Part shown: piece by piece, positions 36,401 through 44,664 of the stretch
Layout of the letters: the number at the start of each line of letters is the position of its first letter
Position numbering within the stretch: the stretch's first letter is position 1
Assembly: GCA_039808025.1 (NCBI GenBank)
Contig: JBDHSK010000005.1
Coordinates: forward strand, 1 to 64,000
DNA: 64,000 nt
Direction of reading: 5' to 3'
Origin: Sandaracinobacteroides sp039808025
Lineage (GTDB): Bacteria; Pseudomonadota; Alphaproteobacteria; Sphingomonadales; Sphingomonadaceae
The notes under the pieces: model-generated
Database searches by the model: none
Seen by the model: the letters and a program-made list of their open reading frames with translations, nothing else
What the model was told of the DNA's origin: nothing
Translations under genes and position numbers: made by a program

Positions 36401-37392
36401 GACCGGTAGTCGCCATGCTGACGGGCAGCGCCGATATGGGAAGCCACCTGAGCCACAAACGCGCTGATGTCCGCCTGTTCGTCAGGGGCAATCGCCACTG
36501 GCAGCACGTTCATTACCATCGCCACCACCCGGGCGGCGGCGCGGCCCATGTGGCCACCCATCCGGCCCATGTGGGGCACGCCGATGACGATGTCGCCGGT
36601 GCCGGTAAACCGCGCCGCATAGGCGCCAACCAGGGCCGTCAGCACATCGGGCCAGCCGCACCCCGCCACTTTGGCAAGCCGCAGCAGCGCCGTGCGGGTA
36701 TCTTCGGGCACGCTGGCCTCGAAGCGGTGGAATCCATGCGCCGAGTGCGCACGGCCGGCCGCCATCCCGACGATATCATCGGTGCCGGACATCTTCTCGC
36801 GCCACCAGCGGCCGTCGGCCGCGTGGTCGGCGGACGCCAGATAGCTGGCATCGGCGGCCCAGAGATCGCCAAGCGGTGCCAGAGGCCGGCCGCCTCCCGC
36901 GTTGCCGTCGCGGCCAAGGCGGTAAAGTTCGGCGACCCGGCTGGTAAGCAGCACCATGGCATAGCCATCGATCGCCAGATGGTGCACCTGCTGGGCCCAG
37001 ATGTGCCGCGTGGCCGACAGGCGGTAGAGCGTCTGCCGGGCGAGCGGATCGCGCAGGGGATTGGTGGGCGTTGCCATTGCCGCCCTGATGGCAGCCAGGG
37101 CGCGGACCTCGCCATCGCGTTCCGCCGCGAGGTCGACCAGTTGCAGGCGCGGCGCAAATTCCTTGTCGATCCACTGCACCGGGCCATCGGCGGTTTCGGC
37201 AAACCGCAGGGCCAGGGCCTCGGCTTCGGCGCTGGCCTGATCGGCGGCCCGGGTGAATGCCGCCACATCGAGCGGGCCCTTGATGTCGAGATACTGGCCA
37301 GTGTTGAAGATGGGGTTATCCGGATCGAGCCGCTGCGCATACCAGAGGCCCGATTGCGCTGCCGTCAGCGGGTTGGTGGGGGTGACCGTCAT
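33466..37392 (-). CDS. entF: Single-module NRPS (C-A-T-TE), serine-specific by code, EntF type
   Basis: 1308 residues. Condensation domain (about 1-440; catalytic HHLAIDG at 137-143), adenylation domain (about 450-950), carrier protein (FFALGGDSLAAV) and C-terminal thioesterase (GWSVGGLIA). The A-domain pocket reads D-V-W (DVSVW), H (HFVPSM), F and S (VFVSGEAL), L, V and D (LYGPTEAAVD), and K (GKLDRKAL), which is the published EntF serine code DVWHFSLVDK. It would join DHB-ArCP to serine and, by analogy with EntF, cyclise trimers. The ATG overlaps the ArCP stop by four bases. Confidence 0.92.
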   Translation of the reverse strand: MTVTPTNPLTAAQSGLWYAQRLDPDNPIFNTGQYLDIKGPLDVAAFTRAADQASAEAEALALRFAETADGPVQWIDKEFAPRLQLVDLAAERDGEVRALAAIRAAMATPTNPLRDPLARQTLYRLSATRHIWAQQVHHLAIDGYAMVLLTSRVAELYRLGRDGNAGGGRPLAPLGDLWAADASYLASADHAADGRWWREKMSGTDDIVGMAAGRAHSAHGFHRFEASVPEDTRTALLRLAKVAGCGWPDVLTALVGAYAARFTGTGDIVIGVPHMGRMGGHMGRAAARVVAMVMNVLPVAIAPDEQADISAFVAQVASHIGAARQHGDYRSEQLRRDLGLIGGNRRLYGPLVNVQPYDRPPVFVGLDVALHVTGTGPVEDISFTFRGDCLNSLSIEVDANPDLYTQAAVTAHGERLAAFLAAASHAKRLSEVPTATPAEAEAEIIGFNRTAHAVPETTLAALIEQQMARTPDAPALRFGDTTLSYAALDRRSAALAATLRARGAGPGQLVAVALPRSLDLVVALVAIMRSGAAYLPLDPAYPAARIDTILGQAQPVAVLASADPHGLYGACLLAPPQWPAEGAAPAPAVAAMPPPAAPDDPAYVIFTSGSTGAPKGVVICHQAIVNRLLWMADQYGIIARDRILQKTPATFDVSVWEFFLPLITGALLVVAPPDAHRDPAAIAALIRTQGITTLHFVPSMLAAFLEAPQAAGLRLSRVFVSGEALGADLRDRFHQLLHAELHNLYGPTEAAVDVSYWPAGPDDRSQPVPIGFPVWNTGLYILDAQLRPVPPGVVGNLYLGGVQLARGYLGRPDLTAERFIASPFAEGERLYLTGDLASRRADGAVVFLGRADHQVKLRGLRIELGEIEAVIAGSGLVRQQVVLAVHERLVAYVVPDTGYDEAGLRRALAAQLPDYMVPAAIVGLPALPVTANGKLDRKALPAPHFASHGGATPATASEQRLARLFAEVLNRDGAVSASDDFFALGGDSLAAVRLMLRINAEWGHDPGLAALFEHPDVAGLAACIDAGTDEPRDLGLAPVIPLTRKPQAAGEDGLAPLFLIHPAGGIAWGYRTLARLLQPRPVYGVQAPALDLAAPAPESIAALAADYARRIVATAGNRPVHLGGWSVGGLIAQAVAVELQAHGHAVGLVALLDSYPADCWRAEPEPTEAQALRALLAIAGEDPESHPELESRAQVVGYLRAGQSALGNLPPAVLDGVVRVVFANNKLVRGHLHQRFDGPLTHIRAGLDHKGRPRLVASAWAPYAASLDCLEVPFLHPQLTGAAASARIAPLLAARMAAFENRLARKAA

Positions 37393-37619
37393 TCCGCCTG
37401 CCGGTCTGTCAATCGCGCCCACAGGTCGGCAAGTGTCGGCGCTTCGGCGATATCGGTGAAATCAAGCGGGATGCCGGCTTCGCCCCATTGCATGGCAAGG
37501 TTCATGGCGCGCAGCGAATCGAGGCCGAGATCCATCAGGTTGTCGCTATCGCCGATGTGCTCGGGTGTGGTTTCGATCATGGCAGCGATATCGGTACGCA
37601 ATTGTTGCAGGGTCATCAT
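37389..37619 (-). CDS. Stand-alone aryl carrier protein
   Basis: 76 residues from the ATG at 37619; a second ATG follows at once. The phosphopantetheine site is in LMDLGLDSLRAMNL. The sequence resembles the C-terminal carrier domain of EntB-type proteins, which normally is fused to isochorismatase. Here it is a separate gene whose start overlaps the isochorismatase stop in ATGATGA. It would accept DHB from the ligase EntE and offer it to the NRPS condensation domain. Confidence 0.85.
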   Translation of the reverse strand: MMTLQQLRTDIAAMIETTPEHIGDSDNLMDLGLDSLRAMNLAMQWGEAGIPLDFTDIAEAPTLADLWARLTDRQAE

Positions 37620-38260
37620 GAGAGGGCCTTGATAATCTGCTGGCACGAAAGCACAACTGCCATGCAGTCGCCAAGCTGGGTGAGGGCGCGGTCGTGCCAG
37701 TCGCGCGAGAAGTCGCCTAGCGCATCACCGGCAACAAACGGCTCGATATCATGCTGAAAGGCGTCGCCCGCCGTCAGCAGGCAGCCAATGTGGGCGTAAA
37801 CGCCGCAGATGATCAGCTGGTCGCGCCCGCGGGCGCGCAGCAGGGTGTCGAGATTGCTGCGCTGGAAGGCGGAATAGCGATGCTTCACCAGCACGAACTC
37901 GCCGGCTTGCGGGGCAAGGGCGGGCAGGATGTCCTGATGGGCGGCGGTTCGGCGCATGCCCGGCCCCCAGAGGTCGGCCTGCAACCCACGGTCGCGGCGA
38001 TCCTGTTCACCCTGCTGGGCGGTGAAGAATACCGGCAGGCCGGCAGCGCGCGCGGCTGCAAGCAACTGGCCGATATGGGTGACGAGTTCGGGCACCGGCG
38101 GGGCGTCAGCGACAAACGCATCGACGAAATAGCGCTGCATGTCGTGCACCAGCAGGGCAGCACGGCCCGGCTCAAGGGCCCAGGGAGCACGCGGCGGCGG
38201 CCATTCCCCCGCTTTGGGCATGGCATAAGGGGCTATGGACGGCAGGCGTCGCTCGGTCAT
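37616..38260 (-). CDS. entB: Isochorismatase without a fused carrier domain
   Basis: 214 residues, equal to the catalytic half of EntB. Conserved stretches include RAALLVHDMQRYFVDAF, the HRYSAFQRSNLDTLL segment and GVYAHIGCLLTAGDAF. It hydrolyses isochorismate to 2,3-dihydro-2,3-dihydroxybenzoate and pyruvate. E. coli EntB continues into an ArCP domain after residue about 210; here the gene stops and the carrier is encoded next door. The start ATG at 38260 overlaps the entE stop by four bases. Confidence 0.9.
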   Translation of the reverse strand: MTERRLPSIAPYAMPKAGEWPPPRAPWALEPGRAALLVHDMQRYFVDAFVADAPPVPELVTHIGQLLAAARAAGLPVFFTAQQGEQDRRDRGLQADLWGPGMRRTAAHQDILPALAPQAGEFVLVKHRYSAFQRSNLDTLLRARGRDQLIICGVYAHIGCLLTAGDAFQHDIEPFVAGDALGDFSRDWHDRALTQLGDCMAVVLSCQQIIKALS

Positions 38261-39903
38261 GCCGGTTTTTTCTCTACCAGGGTGGCGCGCAGATGGGCAC
38301 GCAGTTCCTTGCGGCTGATCTTGCCGACGGCGGTGGTGGCAAAGCTGTCGGTAAAGACGAACTGATCGGGAATCTTGAAGGCGGCGATCTGGCGGGCGCG
38401 CATCCACGCCTTCAGGTCGGCGGGCCTCGGGGCTTCGCCATTGGCGATCACGAAGGCGCAGCTGCGCTCACCCAGAAAGGCATCGGGCACCGAGACGACG
38501 GCGACATCGAAGATCTGCGGGTGGGCCAGCAGATGGTCCTCCACTTCCTCAGCGGAAATCTTTTCGCCGGCGCGGTTGATATGGTCGGTGGCGCGCCCCT
38601 GCACCACCAGATAGCCGCCTGGCAGGCGTTTCACCACATCCCCGGTGCGGTAATAGCCATCGGCCGTGAACGAGCGGGCGTTGGCGGCGGCATCGTCGTG
38701 ATAGGAGCGGATGGTATAGGGCCCGCGGGTCAGCAGGTTGCCGGCTTCGCCCTCGGCTACCGGATTCCCCTGATCATCGAGGATCAGCACCTCGTCGTCG
38801 GGCGAAATGGCGCGCCCCTGGGTCTCGGTGATGAGGGTATCCGGGTCATCGAGCCTGGTATAGTTCACCAGCCCCTCGGCCATGCCGAAAACCTGCTGCA
38901 AGGTGCAGCCAAGTACCGGCGCCACCCGTTTCGCGGCTTCGGGCATGAACTTGGCACCCCCCACCTGCAACACCTCCAGGCTCGAGAGATCGTGCGGCGT
39001 GCGGGGGGCTGCCTGCAGCCACAACAGCGCCAGCGGCGGCACCAGCCCGGTGATTGTCACCCGTTCGCGCGCGATCAGGGGAAAGGCGTACTCTGGGGTG
39101 GGGAACAGGCTCATCACCACCGTGCCCCCGGCATGAAGGACACCAAAGACGCCGGGAGAGCTCATCGGGAAATTATGGGCAACCGGAAGCGCTGCCAGAT
39201 AGACCGACTGTTCGCCAAGGCCGCAGATGCGGGCGCTCTCGCGGATCGAATAGAGATAATCGTCGTGGGTGCGCGGGATGAGCTTGGAAAGACCGGTGCT
39301 GCCTCCGGAAATCTGCACGAGGGCGACATCCGATGACGGCGGTTCGTGCGCGGGCAGGCAGGCGGTATCGCCAGCCAGTGTGCCAAAGGCGGTGAACGCC
39401 GGATGTGGGCCCGGGTCTCCTACCACCACCACATGGCGAACGGATGGCACCTGTTTCTGCACATCGGCTGCCAGCGGCCGGTAATCAAAGCCTTCGTGGC
39501 GTTCGGCAATGATATGGGCCGATGCCTCTCCCTTGCGGGCAAAATGGCTGATTTCCGTAAGCCGGTGGGCAGGCAAGGTGAAGATCGGCACCAGTTGCGC
39601 GCGGAACAGGGCAAAGGCGACTACCAGAAATTCGGGAATATTGGGCAGTTGCACGATCACCCGGTCACCCGGCTGCAACCCGAGCTCCAGCAGCCCGGCG
39701 GCAACCGTCTCGGCGCTACGGGCAAGCCCGGCATAGCTGAGGCGGGTTTCACCGCCAACCACGGCCAGCTTGTCGCCAAGGCGGGCGGCCTGGCGGCCCA
39801 GCATCTGGCTGAAAGTTTCCCCCGTCCAGTAGCCGGCGGCGCGATAACGTTCGGCAAACGCAGGCGGCCAAACCTGCCGCAACGGTACACGCGGCCCGGT
39901 CAC
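38257..39903 (-). CDS. entE: 2,3-dihydroxybenzoate-AMP ligase
   Basis: 548 residues from a GTG start that overlaps the entC stop (GTGA). The adenylation core has ISGGSTGLSKLIPRTHDDY, the YRTGDVV motif and GRATDHINRAGEKISAEEVE; the final Lys in AVGKISRKEL is present. The N-terminus from VPLRQVWPPAFAERY fits family starts, and the upstream open frame lies over entC. It activates DHB and loads it on the carrier protein. Confidence 0.93.
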   Translation of the reverse strand: MTGPRVPLRQVWPPAFAERYRAAGYWTGETFSQMLGRQAARLGDKLAVVGGETRLSYAGLARSAETVAAGLLELGLQPGDRVIVQLPNIPEFLVVAFALFRAQLVPIFTLPAHRLTEISHFARKGEASAHIIAERHEGFDYRPLAADVQKQVPSVRHVVVVGDPGPHPAFTAFGTLAGDTACLPAHEPPSSDVALVQISGGSTGLSKLIPRTHDDYLYSIRESARICGLGEQSVYLAALPVAHNFPMSSPGVFGVLHAGGTVVMSLFPTPEYAFPLIARERVTITGLVPPLALLWLQAAPRTPHDLSSLEVLQVGGAKFMPEAAKRVAPVLGCTLQQVFGMAEGLVNYTRLDDPDTLITETQGRAISPDDEVLILDDQGNPVAEGEAGNLLTRGPYTIRSYHDDAAANARSFTADGYYRTGDVVKRLPGGYLVVQGRATDHINRAGEKISAEEVEDHLLAHPQIFDVAVVSVPDAFLGERSCAFVIANGEAPRPADLKAWMRARQIAAFKIPDQFVFTDSFATTAVGKISRKELRAHLRATLVEKKPA

Positions 39904-41099
39904 GACGCCAGCGCCAGATGTTCGGCCTCCCCGTCCATCTCGAGCGCGCGCAGGATGGCGCGGAACTTGGCAGTGGTTTCGGCGGCTTCGGCGTGCGGGT
40001 CGGAATCGGACACGATGCCCGCCCCGGCATGCAGAGTGAGAAGCGTGTCGCGGATTTCGGCGCAGCGCAGGGTCACATGCCACTCGCCATCATCGGTGCC
40101 GTCAACCCAGCCGATGGCCCCGGCGTAATAGCCGCGGTTTTCCGGCTCGATGGCGGCAATCGCCCGGATTGCCTGCTGGCGGGGCACGCCGCCTACGGCA
40201 GGCGTCGGGTGCAAAAGGGCGGCAAGACCGGCGGCCGAGGGCGCGCCGGCCTTCAGCTGCCCGACGATACGGGTGCCGAGATGCCACATGGTGGCGGTGG
40301 AATAGAGCGTGGTGCCCTCGGGGGCGCCCAGCGCCTCACAATGCGGGGCCAGCTGGTCGAGGATCGCTTCGACCACCAGCGCATGTTCCCGCTGGTCCTT
40401 GGCGGACTGCAACAGCTGCCGGGCAGCCGCCTGATCTGTCGCACCATCGCGCGAGCGGGCGGCCGACCCGGCCAGCGGATGGGAAAACACCTGGTGCCCC
40501 TGCCGTCTGATCAGCAGTTCCGGCGTTGCCCCGACCAGCGCTGTCGGGGGGGCATCCGGCCCTGCCGGCAGCTGCGCACAGAAGATGGTGGCGTGCGAAT
40601 CAATGGCGAGCCGCCGCGCCACCATCAGCGGATCGACCGGGTGTGACGCCCGGATGGTCAGGCTGCGGGCCAGCACCACTTTCTGCAGCTGGCCTGAGTC
40701 GATCAGGCGCAGTGCCTGCCGCACCATCGCCGCATAGGCCTCAGGGTTGGCGCTGGCGGTCATGGTCAACGGTTGCCACCCGCGCACCACCCCGGCCAGC
40801 AAGGCGCTGGCCAGCGGGCCACGGCCGGTGCCCGTGGTAACGGTTTGCGGCTGCCACAACGCCGGGGGCCGGGCGCGGTCGAACGGCAGTGCGCCAACCA
40901 GCAAGGCCGGCTGACCGCTGGCCGTCGGGCGATCATGGAAAAAGCGCTGGATATCGGCCTCGAGCGTATCGGCACCCGCCGATCCGAGCGGCCGGATCAC
41001 GCCTTCGGCAACAAGATGCATGTGATCACGACTGAGCGCAAACACGAACGGCTCCTGCTGGTCTGTCAACGGGACAGGGGAATGGCCTGCCTGTTGCAA
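39900..41099 (-). CDS. entC: Isochorismate synthase
   Basis: 399 residues from a TTG start with no strong ribosome-binding site. The chorismate-binding domain has LIDSGQLQKVVLARSL, the SHPLAGSAAR segment, LHPTPAVGGVPR and YYAGAIGWVD near the C-terminus. It turns chorismate to isochorismate, the entry to DHB. It heads the minus-strand siderophore operon. A GCAATTGC palindrome and an A/T-rich stretch lie just upstream but do not match a Fur box well. Confidence 0.9.
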   Translation of the reverse strand: MQQAGHSPVPLTDQQEPFVFALSRDHMHLVAEGVIRPLGSAGADTLEADIQRFFHDRPTASGQPALLVGALPFDRARPPALWQPQTVTTGTGRGPLASALLAGVVRGWQPLTMTASANPEAYAAMVRQALRLIDSGQLQKVVLARSLTIRASHPVDPLMVARRLAIDSHATIFCAQLPAGPDAPPTALVGATPELLIRRQGHQVFSHPLAGSAARSRDGATDQAAARQLLQSAKDQREHALVVEAILDQLAPHCEALGAPEGTTLYSTATMWHLGTRIVGQLKAGAPSAAGLAALLHPTPAVGGVPRQQAIRAIAAIEPENRGYYAGAIGWVDGTDDGEWHVTLRCAEIRDTLLTLHAGAGIVSDSDPHAEAAETTAKFRAILRALEMDGEAEHLALAS

Positions 41100-41264
41100 G
41101 TCAGTTGCAATTGCCTTTCAATAACACGCCGGAGGCATTTGTCGAGAGTGATCTCATCGATTTACCGTATCCCCATGCCGCAGATGAACGACGAGTAACC
41201 AGGCTGACAAACGGGGCAGGTGAACCGCCCGGCCGGTGCGGGCGGCAGCCGGCCGGCAGGCCGA

Positions 41265-41288
41265 CGCCGAAGCGGCTGATCTTCGGCG
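41265..41288 (-). terminator. Hairpin downstream of icd
   Basis: CGCCGAAG (41265-41272) pairs with CTTCGGCG (41281-41288) around an eight-base loop, just past the icd stop. The surroundings are GC-rich and hold a second short hairpin (GCCGGCCTTGCCGGC). There is no T tract, so this is a weak terminator or an attenuating structure. Confidence 0.35.
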
Positions 41289-41308
41289 CCGGCCTTGCCG
41301 GCACGTCG

Positions 41309-42526
41309 TCAGTGCGACATCGCCTTGTCCAGGTTCTCGACGATGGCGGCAAAGAACTGCTCGGTGGTGAGCCACGGCTGATCAGGCCCCACCAGCAGGG
41401 CAAGATCCTTGGTCATCTTGCCGGATTCGACGGTGTCGATGCAGATTTTCTCGAGCGTTTCGGCAAACCGCGTCACTTCCGGGGTGCCATCAAGCTTGCC
41501 ACGATGCTTCAACCCGCCGGTCCAGGCGAAGATCGAGGCAATGGGGTTGGTGCTGGTCGCCTTGCCCTGCTGGTGCTGGCGGAAGTGGCGGGTGACGGTG
41601 CCGTGGGCGGCCTCGGCCTCGACGGTCTTGCCGTCGGGTGTCATCAGCACCGAGGTCATGAGGCCAAGCGAACCATAGCCCTGCGCCACCATGTCCGACT
41701 GCACGTCGCCATCATAATTCTTGCACGCCCAGATGAACTTGCCGCTCCACTTCAGGGCCGAGGCCACGAGATCGTCGATGAGGCGGTGTTCGTAGGTCAG
41801 GCCCATTTTTTCGTAGGTCGCCTTGAACTCCTTGTCGAAGACGTCCTGGAACAGGTCCTTGAAGCGTCCGTCGTAGGCCTTCAGGATGGTGTTCTTGGTC
41901 GAGAGATAGACGGGCCACTCGCGGGCGATGCCGTAATTCAGGCAGGCGCGGGCAAAGTCACGAATCGAATCGTCGAGGTTGTACATCCCCATGGCGACGC
42001 CCGACGACGGGAAGTGGAAGACTTCATACTCCTTCTCGTCCTTGCCGTTCTCGCTCACCCACTTCATGGTGAGCTTGCCGGCGCCGGGAATCAGGAAATC
42101 GGTGGCGCGATACTGGTCGCCAAAGGCGTGGCGGCCAACGACGATCGGGCTTGTCCACCCCGGGATCAGCCGCGGCACGTTCGACAGCACGATCGGTTCG
42201 CGGAACACCACGCCGCCCAGAATGTTGCGGATGGTGCCATTGGGGGATTTCCACATCTTCTTCAGGCCGAATTCCTCGACGCGCGCCTCGTCGGGGGTGA
42301 TGGTCGCGCATTTCACGCCAACCCCGCATTCACGGATGGCGTTGGCGGCGTCGATGGTGACCTGATCGTTGGTGCGGTCGCGCTCCTCGATGCCGAGGTC
42401 GTAATAGCGCAGGTCGATATCGAGATACGGCAGGATCAGCTTGTCGCGAATCCATTGCCAGATGATGCGCGTCATCTCGTCGCCGTCGATTTCGACGACA
42501 GGGCCCTTCACCTTGATCTTGGTCAT
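41309..42526 (-). CDS. icd: NADP-dependent isocitrate dehydrogenase
   Basis: 405 residues, the homodimeric eukaryote-like type found in many alphaproteobacteria. Motifs TKIKVKGPVVEIDGDEMTR at the N-terminus, VKCATITPDEARVEEFGLKKMWKSPNGTIRN, YDGDVQSD and EAAHGTVTRHFRQHQ are intact. It feeds the citric acid cycle and supplies NADPH. It lies convergent to entC in neither sense: entC is on the same strand downstream, 209 bases away, and petA is divergent. Confidence 0.96.
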   Translation of the reverse strand: MTKIKVKGPVVEIDGDEMTRIIWQWIRDKLILPYLDIDLRYYDLGIEERDRTNDQVTIDAANAIRECGVGVKCATITPDEARVEEFGLKKMWKSPNGTIRNILGGVVFREPIVLSNVPRLIPGWTSPIVVGRHAFGDQYRATDFLIPGAGKLTMKWVSENGKDEKEYEVFHFPSSGVAMGMYNLDDSIRDFARACLNYGIAREWPVYLSTKNTILKAYDGRFKDLFQDVFDKEFKATYEKMGLTYEHRLIDDLVASALKWSGKFIWACKNYDGDVQSDMVAQGYGSLGLMTSVLMTPDGKTVEAEAAHGTVTRHFRQHQQGKATSTNPIASIFAWTGGLKHRGKLDGTPEVTRFAETLEKICIDTVESGKMTKDLALLVGPDQPWLTTEQFFAAIVENLDKAMSH

Positions 42527-42766
42527 GCTACCTCGGGTTTGCTGGATCGGAACGGAATGCAGCCGCTCTTAGGAGCGCGCGCGGGCATCGGCAAGCATCA
42601 GCCACGGCAAGTGGCATTTTCCTGTCGCGAATCGGCATCGGAAGCAGCTTAGGCGGCTCGATCAGTGATCGATTGCGGGCAATATCATGTCGGAAAGGCA
42701 ACTTGCCCATTGCCCATTCGTATCAACGTCGCCTAAAGAGCCTCAAAACCGCTCAGGGAATGGCAG

Positions 42767-43330
42767 ATGACAGCTGTGGATCAGGGGATAGAGCATCCTC
42801 CGCACGAAGATGGCGTTAGGCGCCGCGATTTCATTCATGTGGCGACCGGTTCGTTCGCTGCCGTCGGCGCGGCGGCTGCCGTCTGGCCGTTCATCAACCA
42901 GATGAACCCGTCGGCCGACGTGCTGGCGCTGGCCTCGATCGAAGTCGATCTCTCGGCGATCCAGCCCGGCCAGGCGATCAAGGCGGTGTGGCAGTCGAAG
43001 CCGATCTTCGTGCGCAACCTCACCGCCAAGGAGCAGCAGGAAGCCGACGCCGTGCCGCTGTCGGCGCTGCGTGACCCGGCAACCCTTGAGCAGATCACCA
43101 AGCCCGGCCACAAGAACTGGCTGATCAACATCGGTGTCTGCACCCACCTTGGCTGCATTCCGCTGGGGGCCGGCGAGGGGGAGCCGCGAGGCGACTATGG
43201 CGGCTATTTCTGCCCCTGCCACGGCTCGCACTACGATACCGCCGCGCGCATCCGCCGCGGGCCGGCGCCGCTCAACCTGCTGGTGCCGCCCTATACCTTC
43301 AAAACCCCGACGCTTATCGAGATTGGATGA
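42767..43330 (+). CDS. petA: Ubiquinol-cytochrome c reductase iron-sulfur (Rieske) subunit
   Basis: 187 residues. A twin-arginine signal-anchor (RRRDFIHVATGSF) leads into one membrane helix. The cluster ligands are in CTHLGC and CPCHGS. It moves electrons from ubiquinol to cytochrome c1. AGGGA lies eight bases before the ATG. First gene of the bc1 operon. Confidence 0.96.
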   Translation: MTAVDQGIEHPPHEDGVRRRDFIHVATGSFAAVGAAAAVWPFINQMNPSADVLALASIEVDLSAIQPGQAIKAVWQSKPIFVRNLTAKEQQEADAVPLSALRDPATLEQITKPGHKNWLINIGVCTHLGCIPLGAGEGEPRGDYGGYFCPCHGSHYDTAARIRRGPAPLNLLVPPYTFKTPTLIEIG

Positions 43331-43334
43331 TCGC

Positions 43335-44651
43335 ATGAGCTTCCCATGGGCCAAACAGTACGAGCCGCAGCATCCGGTCATGCAATGGATCGACAGCCGC
43401 ATGCCGTTGCCACGCCTTGTCTACAATGCCGTGGGACCGGGGTATCCGGTGCCGCGCAACATCAACTACTGGTATAATTTCGGGGTTCTGGCCGGTGTCG
43501 CCATGATGGTCCAGATCATCACCGGCATCGTGCTAGCCATGCATTATTCCGCCAACGCGTCGGCGGTGCCCGGCGCGGTCGATGGGGCGTCCATCGCCTT
43601 CATGTCGGTCGAGCACATCATGCGCAACGTCAACTCGGGCTGGTTGATGCGCTACATGCACGCCAACGGCGCCAGCTTCTTCTTCATTGTCGTTTACATC
43701 CACATCTTCCGTGGGCTGTATTACGGCAGCTACAAGGCACCGCGCGAAGTGGTGTGGATGCTGGGCGTCGTCATCTTCCTGCTGATGATGGCCACCGGGT
43801 TCATGGGTTATGTGCTTCCGTGGGGCCAGATGAGCTTCTGGGGCGCGCAGGTGATCACCTCGCTGTTCTCGGCCATCCCGCTGGTCGGCGAATCGATCCG
43901 CACCTGGCTGGTTGGCGGGTTCGCACCCGACAACGCCACCATCACCCGCTTTTTCTCGCTGCACTATCTGCTGCCGTTCGTGATCGTCGGGGTGGTGATC
44001 CTCAAGATCTGGTCGTTGCACATTCCCGGTTCCACCAACCCCACCGGCGTAGACGTGAAGGGCCCGCAGGACACCCTGCCGTTCCACCCCTATTTCACCG
44101 CCAAGGATTTCTTCGGGATCTGCATCTACCTGATCGTGTTCTCGGTGTTCGTGTTCTTCATCCCGAATTCCCTTGGTCACCCGGACAACTATATTCCGGC
44201 CAACCCGCTGTCGACGCCGGCCCACATCGTTCCGGAATGGTATTTCTGGCCGTTCTACGCGATTCTGCGCGCCTTCACCGTCAATTTCCTGTGGATCCCG
44301 GCCAAGCTGTGGGGCGTGATCGCCATGTTCTCGTCGATCCTGCTGCTGTTCTTCCTGCCATGGCTCGACAACAGCCGGGTGAAGTCGACCAGCTACCGGC
44401 CGATGTATCGCATCTGGTTCTGGGTGCTGGTGGTCGACGTGCTGATCCTCGGCTGGCTGGGCGGCGCCCCGGCGGAAGAGCCGTATGTCCGCATCAGCCA
44501 GCTGGCAGCCGCCTATTACTTCGCCCATTTCCTGATCCTGCTGCCGGCGCTGTCATTCTTTGAAAAGCCATTGCCGCTGCCCAACAGCATTGCGGAATCC
44601 GTTCTAGCCAAACACGACCAGTCGGCGGCGACGCCGGCGATGGCCGAATAA
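43335..44651 (+). CDS. petB: Cytochrome b of the bc1 complex
   Basis: 438 residues. About eight membrane helices; the N-terminus begins SFPWAKQYEPQHPVMQWID. The heme ligands lie in helices 2 and 4 and the PEWYFWPFYAILRA motif, part of the Qo site (PEWY), is present. The ATG at 43335 is four bases after the petA stop. Together with PetA and cytochrome c1 it forms the respiratory complex III. Confidence 0.96.
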   Translation: MSFPWAKQYEPQHPVMQWIDSRMPLPRLVYNAVGPGYPVPRNINYWYNFGVLAGVAMMVQIITGIVLAMHYSANASAVPGAVDGASIAFMSVEHIMRNVNSGWLMRYMHANGASFFFIVVYIHIFRGLYYGSYKAPREVVWMLGVVIFLLMMATGFMGYVLPWGQMSFWGAQVITSLFSAIPLVGESIRTWLVGGFAPDNATITRFFSLHYLLPFVIVGVVILKIWSLHIPGSTNPTGVDVKGPQDTLPFHPYFTAKDFFGICIYLIVFSVFVFFIPNSLGHPDNYIPANPLSTPAHIVPEWYFWPFYAILRAFTVNFLWIPAKLWGVIAMFSSILLLFFLPWLDNSRVKSTSYRPMYRIWFWVLVVDVLILGWLGGAPAEEPYVRISQLAAAYYFAHFLILLPALSFFEKPLPLPNSIAESVLAKHDQSAATPAMAE

Positions 44652-44664
44652 GGGGGTCACAGCC

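Noticed and set aside
36037..37632. 531-codon plus-strand frame opposite the NRPS
   Set aside because: Antisense to the condensation domain of the NRPS, with no domain or start signal.
41098..41126. Possible Fur box upstream of entC
   Set aside because: The stretch is A/T-rich and contains the palindrome GCAATTGC, but it does not match the 19-bp Fur consensus or the Irr ICE motif well enough. Iron regulation is likely but not shown.
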